Positions 30,590 through 39,209 of a stretch of 64,000 nt of DNA are shown in pieces. The notes beneath the pieces were generated by a model, which saw nothing but the letters and a program-made list of their open reading frames with translations, searched no databases and was not told the origin of the DNA. Position 1 is the first letter of the stretch, and each line of letters starts with the position of its first letter. The translations under genes and the position numbers were made by a program. The stretch is from a virus: positions 186,001 through 250,000 of the IMG/VR virus record IMGVR_UViG_3300046665_000548; one strand, written 5' to 3'.

Positions 30590-30793
30590 TCATTTAATTT
30601 TAAGCTCGACGCCGAGCTTGGTATCAGGACCTCTATTGCCCATGACGTATTGTCGGTTGAGCGTAACAGGAAACCAACACGTAGAAGGTGACAGGCTACT
30701 AAGCTTCTTATAGCTTGCGTAATTCAACGACACAGTAGGATAGGCGTTATCACGCGCGCGAGTATTGGTACAGACTTGAAGCTTTATCTTCAT
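30590..30793 (-). CDS. Hypothetical small protein
   Basis: 67 residues from ATG 30793; a GTG at 30829 is in frame but overlaps the upstream gene. Beta-rich ('KIKLQVCTNTRARDNAYPTV', ending 'LGVELKIK'). Function unknown. Confidence 0.45.
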   Translation of the reverse strand: MKIKLQVCTNTRARDNAYPTVSLNYASYKKLSSLSPSTCWFPVTLNRQYVMGNRGPDTKLGVELKIK

Positions 30794-30812
30794 CAGACCA
30801 TGATATCGAAAG

Positions 30813-31325
30813 TCAAACAGAATTTCCACTTTCTCGAAGCTTGCCGATGATCTTGTTGAACATAATCCTGGAACGATGCGTGAACAGGGCTACCTGTTCC
30901 TCATAGTCTCCGAAGCCTCCGTGAATTCGGCCGGGCTGAGTCATGACCTCTTGGACAAACCAGTTATCAAGCTCTTCTGCGCTCAGGTCATCGATACTTT
31001 TTACGATATCCCTCCAGGCAAACTGCATTTGCCTTTCTTCGGAAACGCCATCGACGGTGTGGCGATAGATACACGAAATTACCTGATAAAGAGCGGCCCT
31101 ATTCAATTCGCTCGTGGTCCATCGATCTTGGGCGTCCAACCATTCGATCCAAGGCATCACATGCGGATCGGAAAGTTGCGTAAGACTACCCAGTCGCCTA
31201 GATTCGAGCGACGGTTCGGAAACAGGCGCGCGATTTCGCCATGAAATGCCAGCGGCAGCCCTGAACATCAGGGCTACCCTTTCTTGGAATGGCATTAGCT
31301 TAAGTGGGCGCGTCGTGCGCGTCAT
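30813..31325 (-). CDS. Hypothetical protein
   Basis: 170 residues, mostly helical, with 'EELDNWFVQEVMTQPGRIHG' and a basic C-terminus. The start overlaps the end of the membrane-protein gene (TAATG). No motif recognised. Confidence 0.5.
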   Translation of the reverse strand: MTRTTRPLKLMPFQERVALMFRAAAGISWRNRAPVSEPSLESRRLGSLTQLSDPHVMPWIEWLDAQDRWTTSELNRAALYQVISCIYRHTVDGVSEERQMQFAWRDIVKSIDDLSAEELDNWFVQEVMTQPGRIHGGFGDYEEQVALFTHRSRIMFNKIIGKLRESGNSV

Positions 31326-31777
31326 TAGTTTGCTCCCTGCGGCGCGAACACATGCTTTTCTGGTGGCTCGCGCTTGCGGATTTTAACGCAAAGAAACTGC
31401 ATCACGAGAATGCTCAGCAAATCTACTATGGCCATCATGTATCGCCCCTCAAAGAGACGAATAATAGTGATGACCAAAGAACAAACATTAAACCCGCGCC
31501 GCATAAAACTGACGTGCCATAGCTGCGCAGTATAATTGAAGACCTCGAAAAATCCGTTGGACTGGAGATAATGGTAGCGGGTCATGAAGCCGCCAATGAT
31601 GGCGAATAAACATAAACCAAACACACTGAGGTTCATGTCAAAAATAATGAATGTCGTAATCACCCACGCGGGAAACGCGATCATCGCCACCGTGATGCCG
31701 GTGCGATCCCAAATCCAAAGATAAGCGGAATTGAGATATGCGATGATCGCGTCGTCCATTTTTAGGATTGCGTCCAT
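31325..31777 (-). CDS. Multi-pass membrane protein
   Basis: 150 residues with at least three hydrophobic segments ('GITVAMIAFPAWVITTFIIF', 'LSVFGLCLFAIIGGFM', 'MMAIVDLLSILVMQFLCV'). C-terminal tail is basic. Lies 3 bp after the ardC-like gene. Could be an inner-membrane protein; whether holin, exclusion or other cannot be decided. Confidence 0.6.
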   Translation of the reverse strand: MDAILKMDDAIIAYLNSAYLWIWDRTGITVAMIAFPAWVITTFIIFDMNLSVFGLCLFAIIGGFMTRYHYLQSNGFFEVFNYTAQLWHVSFMRRGFNVCSLVITIIRLFEGRYMMAIVDLLSILVMQFLCVKIRKREPPEKHVFAPQGAN

Positions 31778-31780
31778 AGG

Positions 31781-32707
31781 TTAAGCGGCCATCTGCTGGA
31801 GATCGTCTCCGTCCTGCTCGCCGCCATCCTCCGTGGGCGCATCCTTGAGGGCGAGGCCACGGAGATAGTCTGCTGCCTTCTGTGCGGCGCTGGCGGCCCG
31901 CATAAAGGCCCGGTCGTCCTTTTCCAGCACGCCGATCCAGGTCTCGATGTATCCGGCGTGGCGGAGATCGCCGTCATAATCGAACTCGGCACAGAGGAAC
32001 GCGGAGGTCAGTTCGGCCACAAGCTCTTCCAGAGCATAGCCAGAATCACCGAACTTGTTCTTCAAGTCGCGGTCGAGCCGCTTCTTGTTGCCGGTCCAGT
32101 GACCAAGCTCGTGGAAAAGCGTCGCGTAATAGTGGTCGCGAGACTTGAACGCGCCATAGGCGGGCATACCAATATCATCGCGCTTGGTGCTGTACGAGGC
32201 CAGACCCTGATTTTCGCGGATTACCGCGCCGGTTGACTTGATGAAACCGTCAGCGAGTTCATCGCGCTCGGCCGTATTGAGCGGAGCCTTGCCGACGAAA
32301 AGCTTCTCGGGCAGGCCATCGCACTGCGCGATATTGAAGACCCGATAGCCCTTCACGACGAAGCGCTTTTCGTCTTCTTCGGTCGAAGTCTTGGCCTTCT
32401 TCACATAGGTCTTGGTGAACATGATCATGGTGGACTTTTCGCCCTTGCGGACGTGGCCGCCGAGCGAGACCGCCTGATCATAGGTGAGCCACATGGGGGT
32501 GACGAAACCGGCCGCTGCGGCAGCCATCCAGAGAAGCACAACGTTACCGCCCGAATAGGGACGACCGCTGACAGCATTTACCGGCTGGTGAGTGCCAGTA
32601 CCGGCCTCGCGCCACGGCTTCACCCACGGAGCAGCGCCGCTGCGCAGTTCGTCCAGAATGCGGTCGGTGATCGCCTTGTGAACATTGAACTTCTCGGTCT
32701 CGGCCAT
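31781..32707 (-). CDS. ArdC-like antirestriction protein with zincin domain
   Basis: 308 residues from ATG 32707 (GGAG upstream, promoter just before); an ATG at 32740 lies in the promoter. N-terminal ssDNA-binding part: 'KAITDRILDELRSGAAPWVK' and 'PVNAVSGRPYSGGNVVLLW' are hallmark ArdC/TraC-N sequences. The C-terminal domain is a metallopeptidase with 'YATLFHELGHWTG' (HExxH) and 'YALEELVAELTSAFLC' (third ligand Glu). ArdC protects incoming DNA from restriction. In a phage it would help early infection. Confidence 0.85.
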   Translation of the reverse strand: MAETEKFNVHKAITDRILDELRSGAAPWVKPWREAGTGTHQPVNAVSGRPYSGGNVVLLWMAAAAAGFVTPMWLTYDQAVSLGGHVRKGEKSTMIMFTKTYVKKAKTSTEEDEKRFVVKGYRVFNIAQCDGLPEKLFVGKAPLNTAERDELADGFIKSTGAVIRENQGLASYSTKRDDIGMPAYGAFKSRDHYYATLFHELGHWTGNKKRLDRDLKNKFGDSGYALEELVAELTSAFLCAEFDYDGDLRHAGYIETWIGVLEKDDRAFMRAASAAQKAADYLRGLALKDAPTEDGGEQDGDDLQQMAA

Positions 32708-32740
32708 GCGTCGCTCCAGCGCTTGTGAATCGATGATCAC

Positions 32741-32768
32741 AAACTACCAGAATTTGGACGTTCGTCAA
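32741..32768 (-). promoter_or_regulatory. Sigma70-like promoter for the ardC-like gene
   Basis: Minus strand TTGACG (32763-32768), 16-bp spacer ending TGG, TAGTTT (32741-32746). Confidence 0.7.
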
Positions 32769-32771
32769 GCC

Positions 32772-33026
32772 CTATTGGCTATAATCACTCACATTTAACG
32801 GGGTAATTACGCGAGGGAAAAACTTGACCACTGCCCAATCCGGGCAAAACCGGCGAGCAAGAGTCTCGTTACGGTTGCATTGAGGCGATCCGAAGCCCTT
32901 ACCATAGAACGTCAATCCCTTTTCGGGATGAACCACCCACCAACTATCAAGCCACTGATGAACCATAGAATGCCGTGAAGTTTCGATCTCATGCTCAGGC
33001 ATGAAATGATATTTTTCAATGTCCAT
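32772..33026 (-). CDS. Small hypothetical protein
   Basis: 84 residues from ATG 33026; the frame continues upstream into a tRNA, so the longer form is rejected. 'HQWLDSWWVVHPEKGLTFYG' is Trp- and aromatic-rich, as in other small proteins here. Function unknown. Confidence 0.5.
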   Translation of the reverse strand: MDIEKYHFMPEHEIETSRHSMVHQWLDSWWVVHPEKGLTFYGKGFGSPQCNRNETLARRFCPDWAVVKFFPRVITPLNVSDYSQ

Positions 33027-33039
33027 GTAAAACTCTGTG

Positions 33040-33116
33040 TGGTAGGCGCGGTGGGATTCGAACCCACGTGACCAGGATTTTAAGTCCCGTACGGTAACCA
33101 ACTACGTCACGCGCCC
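33040..33116 (-). tRNA. tRNA with UAA anticodon (Leu) on a short-variable-loop body
   Basis: Minus-strand cloverleaf with GGGCGCG/CGCGCCT acceptor (a G-U first pair), encoded ACCA, D arm, anticodon stem CGGGA/TCCTG with loop CTTAAAA (anticodon TAA) and T arm GTGGG-TTCGAAT-CCCAC. Leu tRNAs are class II with a long variable arm; this one has only a few bases there, so its aminoacylation is unclear. A canonical UAA Leu tRNA is at 47883. Confidence 0.8.
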
Positions 33117-33181
33117 AAAAAGAGATGGGGTCAGCGAGAGAGACGTAAGTGGCCGAGTGAGTTCATGAAATTATTTATACA

Positions 33182-33490
33182 CTAACCAAACCACATACGG
33201 AAGAGAATTGCATCACGATCAGACGCAAATGAAACTCCACTGAAGTTGTAGGCCCACGTGTCGTTGCAGTTGTTGTTCAGCCAACGCCGAACCTCATTCT
33301 TTGCTCGACCTTGCTTTGCACTGGACCAATCGGGGTCAACATGGTGGGGCAAGTTCTGCTCCAACCATTCGTACATTTCACGCATGTGGTCTTTGCGCCA
33401 CTCGTCCGGCCAAGAATGCCACGTCTCGCAATGAAAATTGATTTCTTTTTTCTTCTGACGAACGTCGATGTATTTGAATGTGCTGGACAT
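33182..33490 (-). CDS. Small protein ending in 'DAILFRMWFG'
   Basis: 102 residues. 'INFHCETWHSWPDEWRKDHM' is Trp/His-rich; the end 'FASDRDAILFRMWFG' is a variant of the shared 'DAxxFKLRW' terminus. Divergent from the tail fibre gene, 44 bp apart. Function unknown. Confidence 0.6.
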   Translation of the reverse strand: MSSTFKYIDVRQKKKEINFHCETWHSWPDEWRKDHMREMYEWLEQNLPHHVDPDWSSAKQGRAKNEVRRWLNNNCNDTWAYNFSGVSFASDRDAILFRMWFG

Positions 33491-33520
33491 TAGGTATGTC
33501 TACTGGGTGTCGCGCGTAGA

Positions 33521-33527
33521 GTAAATA
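33521..33527 (+). promoter_or_regulatory. GTAAATA late-type box of the tail fibre gene
   Basis: Plus strand GTAAATA seven bases before ATG 33535, which has no Shine-Dalgarno sequence. Confidence 0.55.
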
Positions 33528-33534
33528 CTGGACA

Positions 33535-36150
33535 ATGAAATTGTCCCTTTACCCCAACGCCACAAATCTAATCAGCGGAACTGTTGCAGGTGTGCAGGAG
33601 GGCGCGACCGTGCAGTATCCTCTGTCGCTGTTCATGTCCGCATCTACAGCGGTGGCAACTTTCGCGCCAATCGATTCTCCGACGTTTACGGGAACGGTTG
33701 CTGGTATCACGGCTGCAATGGTGGGTCTTGGCAACGTCAACAACACGTCCGATGCCAACAAGCCACCTTCGACTGCGGTGCAGAGCGCCCTCGATCTTAA
33801 GGCCCCCCTGGCATCTCCGGTGTTTAGCGGAAACGTTTCTGGTATCACGGCGGGCATGGTCGGTTTGCCGAACGTGGATAACACGGCAGACATCGACAAA
33901 CCAGTTTCGGCCGCCACACAGACTGCGCTTAACCTCAAGGCTCCTATTGCATCTCCAACCTTTACCGGGACCGTGTTCGGTATCACGGCGGACATGGTGG
34001 GTCTGGGTAATGTGGACAATACGCCAGATAACAGTAAGCCAGTATCAACATCTCAGCAGAACGCACTGAACCTAAAGGCCAATATAGCCTCACCGACATT
34101 CACCGGCACCGTGTCGGGCATTACGGCTGCAATGGTGGGTCTTGGCAACGTCAACAACACGTCCGATGCCAACAAGCCGATCTCGACGGCGACACAAAGC
34201 GCTCTCGATGCGCTCACGACTACTGTCACGACGACCATTCAAGCCTCATTAGACCTTAAGGCACCACTCGCCTCTCCGGCCTTCACTGGCACGGTAACGG
34301 GTATCACTGCGGCGATGGTTGGCCTTGGGAACGTCAACAACACCAGCGACGCGAGTAAGCCTGTTTCGACTGCAACGCAGACTGCGCTTAATCTAAAAGC
34401 GGATGTTGCTTCTCCGACGTTCAGCGGCACTGTGTCTGGCATTACGGCTGCAATGGTTGGCTTGGGTAATGTCAACAATACCACCGATGCAAACAAACCG
34501 GTTTCGACAGCGACTCAGACCGCGCTGGACCTCAAGGCCAATCTAGCCTCTCCGACTTTCACCGGAACTGTAGCAGGCATTACGGCAGCCATGGTCGGTT
34601 TGAGTAATGTGACTAACACGTCCGATGCTAATAAGCCTGTTTCTACAGCGCAACAGACAGCGCTTGATCTGAAAGCAAATCTGGCGTCTCCGACCTTTAC
34701 TGGAACTGTAGCGGGTATTACCGCGACAATGGTCGGTCTCGGCAACGTAAACAATACGAGTGATGCTAACAAGCCGGTTTCAACTGCACAGCAGACAGCG
34801 CTTGATCTAAAGGCAAATCTGGCTTCACCAACCTTCACCGGTACTGTCGCTGGCATCACTGCGGCCATGGTCGGACTTGGCAATGTCAACAATACATCAG
34901 ATGCCAACAAGCCGATCTCCACCGCAGAACAAACGGCCTTGAATCTGAAGGCTGATTTGGCCTCTCCGACATTTACTGGAACGGCGACCATACCAACCGC
35001 GACAATCACAAGTCGGGCGGCCATTGGCCCTAACTATACAGTCAATCAATATAGTGCGTTAATTAATGCTCGCGCGGTCGGCCCTGTATTCGAATTCGGC
35101 TCTACTAATACGGCCGGGTATGGTTCCGTACTAGGTTCGGAATCAACTTCTGGTATCCCGTATATAGCCTTCAACTCTGGGCCTGGAACAAACGCTAATA
35201 CCTATAAAACATTAGGACTTTCAGGTTCAGTTCTCCGAGCAGACAACTCTGGTGGTTTCACTTGGGGCAGTGTTGCTACTGCTAGCGCGGATAACCAAAC
35301 TCTGACATCACTGATGACTCTTAGCAGTGCCGGAGCACTTACCGTGACTGGTGCGGTCTACGGCACACTTTTTTACGATAAGGACAATACTGGTTACTAC
35401 GTAGACCCGGCGTCAACAAGCAACATGAATGCCATTACGGGTGCTGGTGTTATTCAAAGTAACGCTAGCGTACGAGCGCCAATTTTCTATGATTCCGCCA
35501 ACACGGGTTACTACGTCCAGCCGAGAGGCCAATCGCGAGTAAGCAGTTTCAATAAGGACGTGGGAGTTTGGAACTACTCATCGGAAGGTTATCAACGTAC
35601 GCTGTATAACAATGGCGACTCTACATCACATTCTGGCGGCAACGGCGGCACTTACAATCACACGTTCATGTATCATGGCGGACCCGCCCAGTGGCTTATG
35701 TATGCGACAAACTTCTACGCGGCTGGAAACATCATCGCATACTGGTCGGACAAACGCCTCAAGAAAAACCTTGATCCTCTTTCAGACTGGAGGACGATCA
35801 TTGATGGTGTCGCTGGTTATCGATTCGACTGGAACGAATGGGGCGAGAAAATCTATAAGCCTAATGAGGATGGCAAACGAGAAATCGGTCTCCTTGCACA
35901 AGATGTGCTCGCTGTATTTCCAGAAGCTGTTGTCATCCAGGAAATGCAATACAAGTCGCAAGGCGTGCCTCGTGATGACATCAACTACGATCCTGCCGAT
36001 CCATACAAAACAATTCTTTATGACAAATTCGTTCCTGTTTTGATAGAATCGTCAAAGGCTGCTCATGGAAAACTAGATGATCATGATGCCTTACTAAGAC
36101 AGATACTTGAACGCCTAGAAAGGATTGAAAATGGCAAACGTTCCGATTGA
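33535..36150 (+). CDS. Tail fibre protein with nine tandem repeats and S74 chaperone C-terminus
   Basis: 871 residues. After about 45 residues come nine near-identical units of about 46 residues and a partial tenth, each with 'SPTFTGTVAGITAAMVGLG' then 'NVNNTSDANKPVST' and 'ALDLKA'; unit 4 has a 13-residue insertion. This repeat builds trimeric shafts in fibres of large myophages. After a beta-rich region the C-terminus 'SDKRLKKNLDPLSDWRTII' and 'IGLLAQDVLAVFPEAVV' is the intramolecular chaperone/peptidase S74 domain that cuts itself off after folding. Receptor binding is expected. Probably a late leaderless message. Confidence 0.92.
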   Translation: MKLSLYPNATNLISGTVAGVQEGATVQYPLSLFMSASTAVATFAPIDSPTFTGTVAGITAAMVGLGNVNNTSDANKPPSTAVQSALDLKAPLASPVFSGNVSGITAGMVGLPNVDNTADIDKPVSAATQTALNLKAPIASPTFTGTVFGITADMVGLGNVDNTPDNSKPVSTSQQNALNLKANIASPTFTGTVSGITAAMVGLGNVNNTSDANKPISTATQSALDALTTTVTTTIQASLDLKAPLASPAFTGTVTGITAAMVGLGNVNNTSDASKPVSTATQTALNLKADVASPTFSGTVSGITAAMVGLGNVNNTTDANKPVSTATQTALDLKANLASPTFTGTVAGITAAMVGLSNVTNTSDANKPVSTAQQTALDLKANLASPTFTGTVAGITATMVGLGNVNNTSDANKPVSTAQQTALDLKANLASPTFTGTVAGITAAMVGLGNVNNTSDANKPISTAEQTALNLKADLASPTFTGTATIPTATITSRAAIGPNYTVNQYSALINARAVGPVFEFGSTNTAGYGSVLGSESTSGIPYIAFNSGPGTNANTYKTLGLSGSVLRADNSGGFTWGSVATASADNQTLTSLMTLSSAGALTVTGAVYGTLFYDKDNTGYYVDPASTSNMNAITGAGVIQSNASVRAPIFYDSANTGYYVQPRGQSRVSSFNKDVGVWNYSSEGYQRTLYNNGDSTSHSGGNGGTYNHTFMYHGGPAQWLMYATNFYAAGNIIAYWSDKRLKKNLDPLSDWRTIIDGVAGYRFDWNEWGEKIYKPNEDGKREIGLLAQDVLAVFPEAVVIQEMQYKSQGVPRDDINYDPADPYKTILYDKFVPVLIESSKAAHGKLDDHDALLRQILERLERIENGKRSD
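33673..34985 (+). repeat. Coding tandem repeats of about 138 bp in the tail fibre gene
   Basis: Nine full units and one partial, differing mostly at synonymous positions. High similarity invites copy-number change by recombination, which would alter fibre length. Confidence 0.85.
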
Positions 36151-36505
36151 TCAGACATTCAGCATTGATCCGGCTGTTGAAGAAATTGTCATTCCGCCTG
36201 AAGCGGTGTTCGTCATTGATATCACTCGCCTACAGATGTCAGCCGCCGACCCGACTGTGATCGAGAATGTCATCTGGGAAATGAAGATGACCTATGGCCA
36301 GTACAAGGGTACAGTCAACGGAGCAGTAAAATTGGGATCACCCAACCCGGATAACTTCATCCCTGTTGCTGACCTTACAAAGACGCAAGTTATTGAATGG
36401 GTCGAAGCTCAAGAAAACATGCAAGAGATGAAAGAACGCATGGTTCAAGCTATGAATGAAAGGCTCCGAGTCATCATCGAACGACCAGTCTTCAAGCCAG
36501 AGTAA
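36131..36505 (+). CDS. Tail-fibre-associated small protein
   Basis: 124 residues from ATG 36131, inside the end of the fibre gene (20-bp overlap) with AAAGGA upstream. 'DQTFSIDPAVEEIVIPPEAV' is beta-like, followed by a helical C-terminus 'ENMQEMKERMVQAMNERL'. Placement suggests a fibre assembly or connector role, which is inference. Confidence 0.6.
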   Translation: MANVPIDQTFSIDPAVEEIVIPPEAVFVIDITRLQMSAADPTVIENVIWEMKMTYGQYKGTVNGAVKLGSPNPDNFIPVADLTKTQVIEWVEAQENMQEMKERMVQAMNERLRVIIERPVFKPE

Positions 36506-36563
36506 TTCGAATATTGGCGATCACGAAGCGAATTGTTATCGTTCATTTTTAGAGGACTTATTA

Positions 36564-36755
36564 GTGAACTCACAAGAACAACCAATGAAAATTGATGCTG
36601 AATTTCGCATCAAGATGATAATCGGTGAGCAGACGTTCCAGATTCAAATGATGATGGATAAGATCGCAGAGCTTACCGCAGAAAATGAAGCACTCAAGGC
36701 TGCTATGGCCGAAACGAGTGTCGCGACGAAATCGGCAGGTCTGGATTTACGCTAG
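36564..36755 (+). CDS. Small coiled-coil protein after the fibre genes
   Basis: 63 residues from GTG 36564, chosen for GAGGAC at proper distance. 'MMMDKIAELTAENEALKAAM' is a coiled coil, as found in fibre trimerisation factors. Function inferred from position only. Confidence 0.5.
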   Translation: MNSQEQPMKIDAEFRIKMIIGEQTFQIQMMMDKIAELTAENEALKAAMAETSVATKSAGLDLR

Positions 36756-36967
36756 CGCTTACGTGAGGCAGGCGGCGGAGACATTGGTTTCCATTCGCCC
36801 GCCACCTTGCTCCAAGCAAGCCGCGCGTTTCTCTCGCCTACCTCAAATGGCCCAGCGACCCCGCATAGGCAAACCATTCTGGTCCCGCGCAGGATCGTAT
36901 AGTTGGGTTCTGGTGTACGCCCGCAAGCCGGACAGCCGTTTATTGCAGTCAATGGTTGCCAGCCCAT
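36752..36967 (-). CDS. Lar-like zinc-ribbon protein
   Basis: 71 residues; GAGGG before the ATG. 'INGCPACGRTP' then 'TRMVCLCGVAGPFEV' and 'NARLAWSKVA' follow the Lar/restriction-alleviation-like pattern (CPxCG ... CxCG ... A...W). Such small phage proteins are linked to restriction alleviation in Rac prophage, but most are uncharacterised. Confidence 0.6.
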   Translation of the reverse strand: MGWQPLTAINGCPACGRTPEPNYTILRGTRMVCLCGVAGPFEVGERNARLAWSKVAGEWKPMSPPPASRKR

Positions 36968-36973
36968 AATCCC

Positions 36974-37369
36974 TCAGCCATTTGTCAGGAAACCTACCGT
37001 TTCCAGATTCTTCATATTCTGGCCGAAGGTAGCAACGCCGATCTCCGTCAGTTTTTGTGTGGCCTCTGCTCGGCCATGAAGACAAACCCACAAAGAGAAC
37101 GGTGCGTGCTGACCATCTGCGTAACGCACCTCAATTCCGTGAGGCCGAAACTCTCTTGGAACCGCAATTAGATACACCGGGAGATCGAGCCGCCGCAAGT
37201 CTCGTTCGCACTGAACGAAGTCCTTAGCCAATCCTTCATTGATCATCTTCATGAAGGTAAGCGTGATCACACCAACATCGTTGGCATCGACGGCGAGCTT
37301 TATTCGCTCATCACGTTCAGGATGATCAACGCCAGATGGAGGCTCGGAATAATACGCGAGATAATCCAT
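36974..37369 (-). CDS. Hypothetical protein
   Basis: 131 residues. 'RLDLPVYLIAVPREFRPHGI' is a beta-alpha motif without known family. Start overlaps the ART-like gene's stop (TAATG). Function unknown. Confidence 0.55.
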   Translation of the reverse strand: MDYLAYYSEPPSGVDHPERDERIKLAVDANDVGVITLTFMKMINEGLAKDFVQCERDLRRLDLPVYLIAVPREFRPHGIEVRYADGQHAPFSLWVCLHGRAEATQKLTEIGVATFGQNMKNLETVGFLTNG

Positions 37370-38055
37370 TAGAATGGTTCCGTGAGAATAGTGATTCCAT
37401 CGCGGCCTTCCTGCTCATAAGCAGGTGTTTGTAAACGCGACATCGACAAAGCACCCGACAGGTCGGACGCCTCTGGCTCTGGATCACCAAAGACCCAAGC
37501 GGTAAGCTTGCGGTAATCGTGCGCACAGAAGCGATAATTTGCAATCACAATATGCGCGTCCAGCGCGGCATGGCGCAAATAGGGCTGCTTCGTGAAATCA
37601 ATGACGGCGATACGAGAAATCGTTCCAGGCGTGATCGTGCCCAAATAGGAACACGTTCCGAGAACCTTCAAGCTGTCTTCATAGGACCACCGCTGCTCCA
37701 GCAGAAGATCGCGATAATGCTCCACACGCTGCTTTGGAGTGTAATGGGCAGGGAGGTCATCCTTGCGTCTCCCAAGCTGTTCTAGGGCATCCTCGTCCGC
37801 ATTGAACCAATCCTCCACGAGAAGATCGTGATCAATCTCAACTACCACTCCAACGTGGCGGTGCCGCTTGGCCGTGAGAGACGCTACGGCGGCGAAATAG
37901 ACCGGATATGCATCGGTCAGGTAGACCGCATCGGGACAGCTTTGTGGGGCATCGTCGGTCCAGTGACCACCGCGCTTTTTCCGTTCACGCGGCTCGATAC
38001 CCCGTTTGAGGATCAAGTCCAACGCGGCTCTGGCTGTGCCGTGATAAAGCTTCAT
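37369..38055 (-). CDS. Putative ADP-ribosyltransferase (DarT/DUF4433-like)
   Basis: 228 residues. 'MKLYHGTARAALDLILKRGI' starts the ART fold (His near the N-terminus), 'DAVYLTDAYPVYFAAVAS' contains the Tyr element, and 'VGVVVEIDHDLLVEDWF' supplies an acidic E/D after a beta strand. The order resembles DarT-like or RNA 2'-phosphotransferase-related ARTs. Second ART-like gene in the window. Target unknown; chained by ATGA to the next gene upstream. Confidence 0.65.
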   Translation of the reverse strand: MKLYHGTARAALDLILKRGIEPRERKKRGGHWTDDAPQSCPDAVYLTDAYPVYFAAVASLTAKRHRHVGVVVEIDHDLLVEDWFNADEDALEQLGRRKDDLPAHYTPKQRVEHYRDLLLEQRWSYEDSLKVLGTCSYLGTITPGTISRIAVIDFTKQPYLRHAALDAHIVIANYRFCAHDYRKLTAWVFGDPEPEASDLSGALSMSRLQTPAYEQEGRDGITILTEPF

Positions 38056-38297
38056 CGTTGAGGGTATCTCTCAGCGAGGGAATCGAAGATGTCTAGCATC
38101 TCAGCCTCGAAGAAAGTCTCCAAGAAAACAGCCACATCTTCCGTGCCGTTGTACCCGGCAAGAAAGCGGTCGTATCTACCAGAGCGTGGCAAAACATAGA
38201 TTTGCGAGCCCCGACCCTTGAGCAGATAGATTGGCTCTTCGCCGTCTTTATCCGTCCGCTCAACGATGATTGATCCCTGGTAGATGACTGTGTGCAT
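38052..38297 (-). CDS. Hypothetical protein coupled to the ART-like gene
   Basis: 81 residues. 'IYLLKGRGSQIYVLPRSGRY' (beta) and 'FFEAEMLDIFDSLAERYP' (helix). Stop overlaps the ART-like ATG (ATGA). Its pairing with an ART could mean regulator or antitoxin, but nothing in the sequence shows that. Confidence 0.55.
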   Translation of the reverse strand: MHTVIYQGSIIVERTDKDGEEPIYLLKGRGSQIYVLPRSGRYDRFLAGYNGTEDVAVFLETFFEAEMLDIFDSLAERYPQR

Positions 38298-38303
38298 GTA
38301 TCC

Positions 38304-38870
38304 TCAGGTGTAGACGATCATAGCGAGTCGCAGACTGCGACGAATGAGTTCGTTGTGGTCCGCGAACAGCGTCATCGCGTCAATCTCGGTAGGGGTCTTC
38401 CAGGTTACGGCAGCGGCGTCGTCAGCCGCCTCGACGGTCACCGTCGCGTCAGGATAAACTCGGAGATCGAACAGGAAGCAGTGCGAAACGATTCGCGCAC
38501 GAGGGTCGCGCTCGGGAGCGTCACCGATAACCGTGACGCCACGTTGCGCAGCCTTGATGAGATCATCCGAGGGATGACCCTTCGGCTCACTCGTCTCGAC
38601 TCGCAGCTTGGTCTCTTCATCAAGCTCGCGCACGGCGCAGCCGAGAGCCGACTCGTCGTCGTAGTTCATGAAGCCACCCGGAAGAGCCCACATGCCTTCG
38701 CCGGGCCACTTGGCGCGCTGGACGAGCAGAATTTCAGGCTCGAAGGTCAGGGACTTGTCGCCATCGACAGCGGGAAGGCGATGTCGAACCACCACGGAAT
38801 CGCCGGTCAGAAACGGCCCTTTGCCATATTTCCGATGATAGTCGGCAACGCGAGGGTCAAGCTCAGTCAT
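38304..38870 (-). CDS. NUDIX hydrolase (ADP-ribose/NMN-type outline)
   Basis: 188 residues. Nudix box 'GGFMNYDDESALGCAVRELD' then 'EETKL' after 'GEGMWALP', and 'EPEILLVQRAKWPGEG' upstream, the layout of NadM-C/NrtR-like and ADP-ribose pyrophosphatase Nudix proteins. Near an ART-like gene and so possibly part of NAD or ADP-ribose turnover, as in other large phages. GAGGAAG and a TAAATA box directly precede the ATG. Confidence 0.85.
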   Translation of the reverse strand: MTELDPRVADYHRKYGKGPFLTGDSVVVRHRLPAVDGDKSLTFEPEILLVQRAKWPGEGMWALPGGFMNYDDESALGCAVRELDEETKLRVETSEPKGHPSDDLIKAAQRGVTVIGDAPERDPRARIVSHCFLFDLRVYPDATVTVEAADDAAAVTWKTPTEIDAMTLFADHNELIRRSLRLAMIVYT

Positions 38871-38886
38871 TATTTACTTCCTCTGT

Positions 38887-39000
38887 TTAAATCAAAAATC
38901 CACTGAACGAAACGACCGCGATAGCCGCGACCACTGCGGCTACAAGCAGCAATGTTGCGTTGGTTGCCGGTGAATTCCACCAATCACGCAATTTCTTCAT
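38887..39000 (-). CDS. Tiny membrane protein
   Basis: 37 residues, overlapping the previous stop as ATGA. 'MKKLRDWWNSPATNATLLLV' begins it and a single helix 'LLVAAVVAAIAVVSFSGFLI' ends it. Function unknown. Confidence 0.5.
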   Translation of the reverse strand: MKKLRDWWNSPATNATLLLVAAVVAAIAVVSFSGFLI

Positions 39001-39209
39001 GACAAGATCGCCTGATGCTTGATCGCGCTCAGCTTCGGTAACACGTCCGTGCTGAGATACGCGTAATCGTTGTCCGGACCCTGAAACTTGGGGGACAGAA
39101 AGTAAAGCTGCTGCTCGGTGATCAGCGCCTGGATGGCGGCAAGCTGCGCCTTGAGTTCGGCGTTCTCGGTCTCAAGACGGTGGATGTAGTTATTGTCGCC
39201 CTTGGCCAT
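38997..39209 (-). CDS. Small coiled-coil protein
   Basis: 70 residues from ATG 39209 (GGAG upstream). 'NYIHRLETENAELKAQLAAI' is a coiled coil. First gene after a TTGACG-16-TAGTCT promoter. Similar in style to the 17878 gene. Function unknown. Confidence 0.55.
   Translation of the reverse strand: MAKGDNNYIHRLETENAELKAQLAAIQALITEQQLYFLSPKFQGPDNDYAYLSTDVLPKLSAIKHQAILS

Noticed and set aside
33673-34985. Regular repeats of about 138 bp, considered as a CRISPR or non-coding repeat array
   Set aside because: The repeats are in frame, encode the known fibre shaft motif and have no spacers.
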